A stretch of DNA of 64,000 nt from NCBI GenBank assembly GCA_964344055.1, contig CAYFLT010000003.1, positions 1-64,000 of the forward strand, given 5' to 3'. Of this stretch, positions 59,211-64,000 are shown piece by piece. The notes under the pieces are model-generated. The model did no database searches. It was not told where the DNA came from and saw only the letters and a program-made list of their open reading frames with translations. The position numbers and the translations under genes were made by a program. This DNA is from OFTM10 sp964344055. GTDB taxonomy: Bacteria; Actinomycetota; Acidimicrobiia; Acidimicrobiales; Aldehydirespiratoraceae. Every line of letters begins with the position of its first letter. Positions within the stretch are counted from its first letter, which is position 1.

Positions 59211-59933
59211 TCAGCTCAGGTGGACACCACACGTCGGCCACGGGCTGGCACCGCGCATGTCGTAGAGCGCGAACGCCTGGGCGTCCTGGTCGGGCGGGGC
59301 CGCTGCAGCCGGATCGACACCGACCAGATGGGGGTGATGGATCCCGGCCACCCAGTCCCAGGTGGCCCGGGAGAACTGATACGCGCCGCGGTAGCGACCG
59401 TTCGGGTTGACGGCGTCATAACGGCCGCCGGATTCGCACTGCCGCAGCGCTTCCCATTGCTCGGGGGTGGGTCCCCCTGCGGGGGGCGGCGCCGCAGTGG
59501 TCGTCGTGGTGGAGGTCGATGCCCGCGGTGCGTCTGCCGCCGGCGTCGTGGTGGTCGAGGTCGGCGCCTGGGTGGTGCTCGGTGGCGCTGCAGTCGTCGT
59601 GGTGATCGCCGCCGCGGCAGCTGCGTCGGCCTCGGCCTGGAGGCGCCGGCGTTCGGCCTCTTCGGCCCGCCGTTCTGCCTCGAGCCGGGCTTCCTCCTCG
59701 GCCTGCTTGGCCTCTTCGCCCAGTTCCTCTGCTCGCACCAGTGCGCTCTCACGCTCCGCGGCGCTCGCTTCACTCCACGCGACGGCACGGGTGGAGTACG
59801 CGGCGATGTCGACCTCTCGGGCGAGCGCGCCCGAGCCGTCCTGGGCCGCTGCGGCCGAAGCGAGGAGGAGGGCAGGAGTGAAGACCGCAGCCGCGAGACG
59901 GCGGCGACTCCGCCCTGGAGGCATCACGTCCAT
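59211..59933 (-). CDS. Secreted Rpf-type transglycosylase (resuscitation-promoting factor-like)
   Basis: About 240 aa. The signal peptide RLAAAVFTPALLLASAAAAQ is followed by a coiled coil rich in Ala/Glu (SALVRAEELGEEAKQAEEEA), a Thr/Pro/Ala linker and a C-terminal Rpf domain: EQWEALRQCESGGRYDAVNP with the catalytic Glu of CESGG, then NGRYRGAYQFSRATWDWVAG. It cleaves peptidoglycan and supports growth or resuscitation. ATG 59933 is used; ATG 59924 is possible. It sits in the standard tatD-rpf-rsmA order. Confidence 0.92.
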   Translation of the reverse strand: MDVMPPGRSRRRLAAAVFTPALLLASAAAAQDGSGALAREVDIAAYSTRAVAWSEASAAERESALVRAEELGEEAKQAEEEARLEAERRAEEAERRRLQAEADAAAAAAITTTTAAPPSTTQAPTSTTTTPAADAPRASTSTTTTTAAPPPAGGPTPEQWEALRQCESGGRYDAVNPNGRYRGAYQFSRATWDWVAGIHHPHLVGVDPAAAAPPDQDAQAFALYDMRGASPWPTCGVHLS

Positions 59934-60016
59934 CAGATGACAACGGTACGACGGTCGTAACACAAACGCAATGCATTCGGCGCGAGATACGCCGATTCAT
60001 CGGTTCGAACGACGTG

Positions 60017-60772
60017 TCAGTCGGCGGGGTCGAGGCCGTAGAACGCGGCCGCGGTGGCCCAGGTCGTGCGCTCGACCTCGTCCACCGACACTCCCTTGGC
60101 CTCCGCCACCGCCGCGCCCACGAAGGGCACGAGCGCCGGCCGATTCTGCTTTCCTCGATACGGGATCGGCGCCAAGTAGGGGGAATCGGTCTCGACCAAC
60201 AACTGGTCCAGGGGGCATTCCGCGGCCGCGTCGCGTAGATCGCCACCGCTCGGGAAGGTGATGATGCCGGAGAACGACAACAGTCCCCCGCGAGCGCGGC
60301 ACTCCGCGCCCTCCGGCGCTCCTCCGGTGAAGCAATGGAACACCGTCCGGCGGGGGGTGCCCTCACGATCGAGGATCTCGAAGGTCTCCTCCCACGCCTC
60401 GCGGGTGTGGACCACGAGGGGCATGTCGAGCCGGTTGGCCATCTCGATCTGCGCCGCGAAGACGTCGGCCTGGATGTCACGAGGCGAATGGTCGTAGTGG
60501 AAGTCGAGGCCGGCCTCCCCCACCGCGACGACTTCGGGTTCGGAAAGGAGCTCCTCGATCCCCTCGAGACCCTGACTGGAATCGTGGGGATGAAGGCCGG
60601 CGGTGGCCCAAACCCCTTCGTGGGCGCGGGCGATGGCGATCATCTGGCGGGACTGGGCGAGATGGCAGCCAACCGTGACCATCCGCGCCACACCCGCGGC
60701 ACGAGCATCGTCGACCTGTTCCGCCCCGACGTGACCGGGAGCGAGATGGCAGTGCTGGTCGATCCAGGCCAC
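60017..60772 (-). CDS. TatD-family metal-dependent hydrolase
   Basis: 251-aa TIM-barrel nuclease/hydrolase. Metal ligands: WIDQHCHL (HxH), VAVGEAGLDFHYDHS (Glu and the typical LDF), PLVVHTREAWEETFEIL (His), TVFHCFTGG (His) and LLVETDSPYLAP (Asp). TatD proteins act as 3'-5' DNA exonucleases in repair and DNA turnover. The start is GTG 60772. It is 9 bp downstream of metG, the conserved arrangement. Confidence 0.95.
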   Translation of the reverse strand: MAWIDQHCHLAPGHVGAEQVDDARAAGVARMVTVGCHLAQSRQMIAIARAHEGVWATAGLHPHDSSQGLEGIEELLSEPEVVAVGEAGLDFHYDHSPRDIQADVFAAQIEMANRLDMPLVVHTREAWEETFEILDREGTPRRTVFHCFTGGAPEGAECRARGGLLSFSGIITFPSGGDLRDAAAECPLDQLLVETDSPYLAPIPYRGKQNRPALVPFVGAAVAEAKGVSVDEVERTTWATAAAFYGLDPAD

Positions 60773-60781
60773 GACGCGTGC

Positions 60782-62422
60782 TCAGTCGTCGTCGAGCAGA
60801 TGCTCGATATCGGCCTTGGAGAACATCGGCGTCGGCTTGCCGATCACGGTTCCTGCCGGAACGGTCTCCCGCCCCCAGCCCGCCACCGGGCCGAGAATGT
60901 CGTCGAGGTGAGCCGAACTGAACGGAAGGAACGTCGCAAAAGCCACCCGGAGGCCGTTGATGGCATCGAGGGCGGTGGCCAACACGGTGGCCCCTCGCTC
61001 GGGATCCGACTTGGCGAGCTTCCACGGCTCAGTGGCATTGAGGTAGGCGTTGATCGCCTGGGCCCCGTCCATGGCGGTACGGAGGGCGGCCCGCAGTTCC
61101 ACGCGCTCGAGCTGACCGTCCGCCTCGGCGAGGGCGGTATCGACCGCGGCGAGAACCGCGTCGTCCTCCGCGGCACGGTCGGCCGCGTCGGGCTGGGCGC
61201 CGTGATTCTTGGCGATCATCGAGAGCACCCGGTTCACGAGATTGCCCCATGTGGCCACGAGTTCCTCGTTGATCCGGCGGGCGATCTCCTCGACCGAGAT
61301 GTCGGTGTCGGCCTGCTCCGGGAAGTTCGACGCCAGGGCGTAGCGGAGCCCGTCCGGTTCGAAGAGGTCGAGTCCCTCGCCGATCGTGAGGCCGACGCCC
61401 CGGCTGGCCGACGCCTTGCCACCCTTGAAGGTGATGTATTGGTTCGCCGGCACGTCGTCGGGCAGGTGCAGCCCGCCGTAGCCGACCAGCTGGGCCGGCC
61501 AGAAGAGGCAGTGGAACGGGATGTTGTCCTTCCCGATGAAATACACGTGGCGGGCGTCGTCGTTGTGCCACCAGTGCTGCCAGCGGTCGGGCGTGTCGTG
61601 GATCTGGGCCCACTCCTTGGAGGCAGAGAGGTAGCCGATCACCGCGTCGTACCAGACGTAGATGCGCTTGCCCGGGCCGAGGTCGTCGACGCCGTCGGGC
61701 AGCTCGATCCCCCAGTCGAGGTCGCGGGTGATGGCCCGGTCGAGCAGACCTTCCTCGATCCAGCCGAGGGCGAAGTTCAGGACGTGGGGTCGCCATCCCT
61801 GCTTGGCCCGGAGGTATTCACCGATCTGCTCGGTGAAGTCGGAGTACCGGTAGTAGTAGTGCTCAGTGGGGCGAAGCTCCGGCGTGGCACCGGAGATCTT
61901 CGAGCGGGGATCACCGAGCTCGACCGCGTCGAGGGTGCGACCACAGTTGTCGCATTGATCACCCCGCGCCTCGCCGTATCCGCAGTGCGGGCAGGTGCCT
62001 TCGATGTAGCGGTCGGGAAGAAAGCGGGCGGCCCCGGGGTCGTAGAACTGGTCGGACGTGCGCTTGTCGATGTGGCCGTTCTGGTACTGGCGCAGGAACA
62101 TGTCCTGGGTGACCTGGGCGTGGTTCTCCGTGCCGGTGGTGGTGTAGAGGTCCCAGGAGATCCCCACCGCCTCCCAGTGTTCGACGAACTCGCCGTGGTA
62201 GCGGTCGACGATGTCCTGGGGCGTGACGCCCTCGGCATCGGCCCGCACCGTGATCGGGGTGCCGTGTACGTCGGAGCCGCTGACCATCAGCACCTCGTTG
62301 CCCTTGAGACGCTGGTGGCGGGCGAACACGTCGGCCGGCAGGTACGCCCCGGCCAGATGCCCGAGGTGACGGGATCCGGAGGCGTAGGGCCAGGCGACGG
62401 CGACGAGTACAGGCGTGGTCAT
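60782..62422 (-). CDS. metG: Methionyl-tRNA synthetase
   Basis: 546-aa class I aminoacyl-tRNA synthetase. The HIGH-type motif is SRHLGHLAGAYLPADVFARH. The zinc-binding connective knuckle reads CPHCGYGEARGDQCDNCGRT, and the KMSKS region is YITFKGGKASASRGVGLTIG, with KASAS instead of KMSKS. The anticodon-binding helical domain follows (NFPEQADTDISVEEIARRIN, ATWGNLVNRVLSMIAKN). It lacks the C-terminal dimerisation EMAPII-like domain. ATG 62422 is at the domain start. It is upstream of tatD on the same strand. Confidence 0.97.
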   Translation of the reverse strand: MTTPVLVAVAWPYASGSRHLGHLAGAYLPADVFARHQRLKGNEVLMVSGSDVHGTPITVRADAEGVTPQDIVDRYHGEFVEHWEAVGISWDLYTTTGTENHAQVTQDMFLRQYQNGHIDKRTSDQFYDPGAARFLPDRYIEGTCPHCGYGEARGDQCDNCGRTLDAVELGDPRSKISGATPELRPTEHYYYRYSDFTEQIGEYLRAKQGWRPHVLNFALGWIEEGLLDRAITRDLDWGIELPDGVDDLGPGKRIYVWYDAVIGYLSASKEWAQIHDTPDRWQHWWHNDDARHVYFIGKDNIPFHCLFWPAQLVGYGGLHLPDDVPANQYITFKGGKASASRGVGLTIGEGLDLFEPDGLRYALASNFPEQADTDISVEEIARRINEELVATWGNLVNRVLSMIAKNHGAQPDAADRAAEDDAVLAAVDTALAEADGQLERVELRAALRTAMDGAQAINAYLNATEPWKLAKSDPERGATVLATALDAINGLRVAFATFLPFSSAHLDDILGPVAGWGRETVPAGTVIGKPTPMFSKADIEHLLDDD

Positions 62423-62496
62423 TGCCGCCGAGGTTACCGGCGGGCTCCGTCCCCTCAGCCGGATATCGGCCCGCGCCGACGCCGCCCCGACCGAGA

Positions 62497-63889
62497 TCAG
62501 CTCGCGGCGCTGGTGTCGCCGATGGCAGAGTGGGGATCGGTGACCTCCCGCAACACCGGCGAGGAGAGCTGGCCCATGACCGGCTCGTCGTCGGCCACTC
62601 CGGTGCGAGAGCGGACGTCCTCGATGCGGTCGAGCTGGCGTTCGAGCTGGCGGCGCCGCGTGCCCGACAGTTCGCCGAAGCTGTTGGTGAGCGTGACGAT
62701 GTGACGCTCGACCTTGTCGATCTGCCCGGAGAACTTCTGCCACTGCTCACCGAATCCGGCCAGGCAGTCGAGGATCTCCTCGGTGGCCCGCTCGACCGCG
62801 AAGGTGTCCATGGCCTGGCGGATCACACCCAGCACCGCGAAGAGGGTGGTGGGCGAGCACAGCACGACCTTCTGACCGAGTGCGTCGTCGAGCAACGCCA
62901 CGTCGTGTTCGTGGATGAAGCCGTAGACGCTCTCGTTGGGGATGAAGAGCAGGAGGTAGCCGACGGTGGTGTCGGTGGCCGCGTAGCCACGACCGCTGAG
63001 CTCCTTGACCCGATCNNNNNNNNNNNNNNNNNACATCGCGCATGAAGCGATCCCGCAGGGCCGCGGCCTCGCCGTCGCTCGGCGCCTCGAGATAGCGCAG
63101 GTAGTTGGTGACCGGGAACTTCACGTCCATGTGGAGCACCCGCTCGTCGGGCAACAGGAAGGTGAAGTCGGGCTTGGTGCCACCCTCGATGGAGGTCTGC
63201 TTGCGGTAGTTGATGCCCTCACGCATGCCCGCGGTGCGCAGCACGTCCTCGGCCATCCGCTCGCCCCACTGACCCCGGGCCTGAGGGCTCGCCAGCGCCT
63301 CACGCAGGGACTGGGTGGTCTCGGCCAGCCGCTGCTGCTGGCGGGTGGCCGCCTCGAGGCTCTCGACGAACTGGCCATGCTGCTGGGCCCGCTCCTTCTG
63401 GAGCTGGGAGACGAGCATCCGAAGCTGGCCGAGCTCCGCGTTCATGGTGGTGACCTGCTGGCCGAGGTTCTTCGACATGCCGCCGACCCGCTCGCCGACC
63501 ACCTCGGACAGTCCGCCCACCTTCTCCGCGACCAGCTTGTCGACCGAGTCGACCTTGGTCTCCAGCGAGGCCACGATGGCGCCGAGCTGCTCGTCGATGC
63601 GCTTCTGGGCACCGTCGAGGCGGAGATCGATGGCCTGACGACGGTGCTCGAGCTCGGCGGTGCCGGTCTGGAGCCGGCTGTCGAAGCTCTGACCCGCAAC
63701 CGTGACCACCTTCTCCACCACCCCATCGACCTGAGCGTCCTGGCGGGCCGCGAGTTCCTCCGCGAGCCGGGCGACGGTGGCACTCTCCACGTCACGGCGA
63801 GCGCGCGACATCACCATGCCGACCCCGAGGCCCAGGGCGGCGGCGAGAACGATGGCGATCAGCACGGAGATCACGAGAACGGGTTCCAT
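62497..63889 (-). CDS. rmuC: DNA recombination protein RmuC (gap inside)
   Basis: About 460 aa. An N-terminal membrane anchor (VLVISVLIAIVLAAALGLGV) is followed by a long coiled coil (LEHRRQAIDLRLDGAQKRID, QQVTTMNAELGQLRMLVSQL). The RmuC nuclease-like domain then reads GQWGERMAEDVLRTAGMREG, KPDFTFLLPDERVLHMDVKF and, after 17 frame-shifting Ns (63016-63032), YLLLFIPNESVYGFIHEHDV and VVLCSPTTLFAVLGVIRQAM. RmuC limits DNA inversions at short repeats. It is inserted between rsmI and metG. Confidence 0.94.
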
Positions 63890-63899
63890 GCTTCGAATG

Positions 63900-64000
63900 C
63901 TACGAAGGGGGTGTGACACTCCCGGGGATGCTGAGGGCCAACTCGTAGACCCGGCTGCGGCGAAGGCCCAGGTCAGCGGTGGTTTTCTCGATTGCGTCGC
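63900..64000 (-). CDS. rsmI: 16S rRNA (cytidine-2'-O)-methyltransferase, C-terminal fragment
   Basis: The last 33 residues before a TAG at 63900-63902, cut by the window end. The reading IEKTTADLGLRRSRVYELAL matches the helical C-terminus of RsmI, which methylates C1402 of 16S rRNA with its partner RsmH. The position upstream of metG-tatD fits the conserved order. The call rests on a short fragment. Confidence 0.65.
   Translation of the reverse strand, partial: DAIEKTTADLGLRRSRVYELALSIPGSVTPPS

Noticed and set aside
60335..62704. Plus-strand open frame of about 790 codons opposite tatD and metG
   Set aside because: Antisense shadow of two well-identified genes.

Overview
The window is high-GC DNA in which nearly every base is coding. 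The gene content points to the Actinomycetota, probably the class Acidimicrobiia. Signs of this are two F420-type LLM oxidoreductases, a mycothiol-enzyme-like DinB protein, an Rpf-type transglycosylase, a DUF501/Ppx pair, a DUF1272 protein, a tiny bS22-like ribosomal protein and abundant acyl-CoA degradation genes. The class is inferred from gene content, not from a marker-gene search. The sequence is a draft: nine runs of N break genes, and at least three genes carry single-base frameshifts that may be sequence errors.

Layout. 1-1300: the edge of an integrated element, with a tyrosine integrase running off the left end beside tRNA-Leu(UAA). 1300-8850: small transport, regulatory and metabolic genes. 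These include a RhtA-like exporter with a divergent LysR regulator, a Cas4/AddB-like PD-(D/E)XK nuclease, a VOC protein divergent from a regulator with two winged-helix units, a PhyH dioxygenase-MFS pair and an atypical crotonase. 8850-16000: a sulfate-ester region (alkylsulfatase-like MBL protein and arylsulfatase, translationally coupled). Next to it is a TetR regulator divergent from a three-gene operon whose second gene is a UGSC-type selenoprotein with an in-frame TGA and a SECIS-like hairpin. 16000-31000: acyl-CoA catabolism resembling the Atu/Liu pathways (biotin-dependent carboxylase subunits, AtuA-like protein, TetR, enoyl-CoA hydratase, acyl-CoA dehydrogenase, nitronate monooxygenase), then an amidohydrolase, an LLM oxidoreductase, a DinB-type protein and a lipase-like hydrolase.

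31000-38400: Ppx-DUF501 joined to genes resembling the maturation module of molybdenum CO dehydrogenase-type hydroxylases (MoxR ATPase, VWA protein, XdhC, MobA-like, CoxG), with no structural subunits in view; then an Lrp regulator. 38400-53500: a long conserved minus-strand housekeeping series in transcription order tRNA-Gln, LLM oxidoreductase, glmU, prs, rplY, pth, mfd, a PpiC-type isomerase, mazG/yabN, eno, ftsB and an ABC-2 exporter. 53500-56300: ECF sigma factor, membrane anti-sigma factor and a secreted fibronectin-III-like protein. 56300-64000: bS22 and the actinobacterial series rsmI, (rmuC), metG, tatD, rpf, rsmA, ispE, with an MBL hydrolase inserted.

Three copies of a near-perfect long hairpin (18-21 bp arms, 7-nt loop) sit at gene ends at about 8.6, 12.9 and 16.0 kb, and a second hairpin type is tandemly repeated at 17.8-17.9 kb. 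The most notable system is the TetR-controlled UGSC selenoprotein operon at 12.9-15.9 kb.
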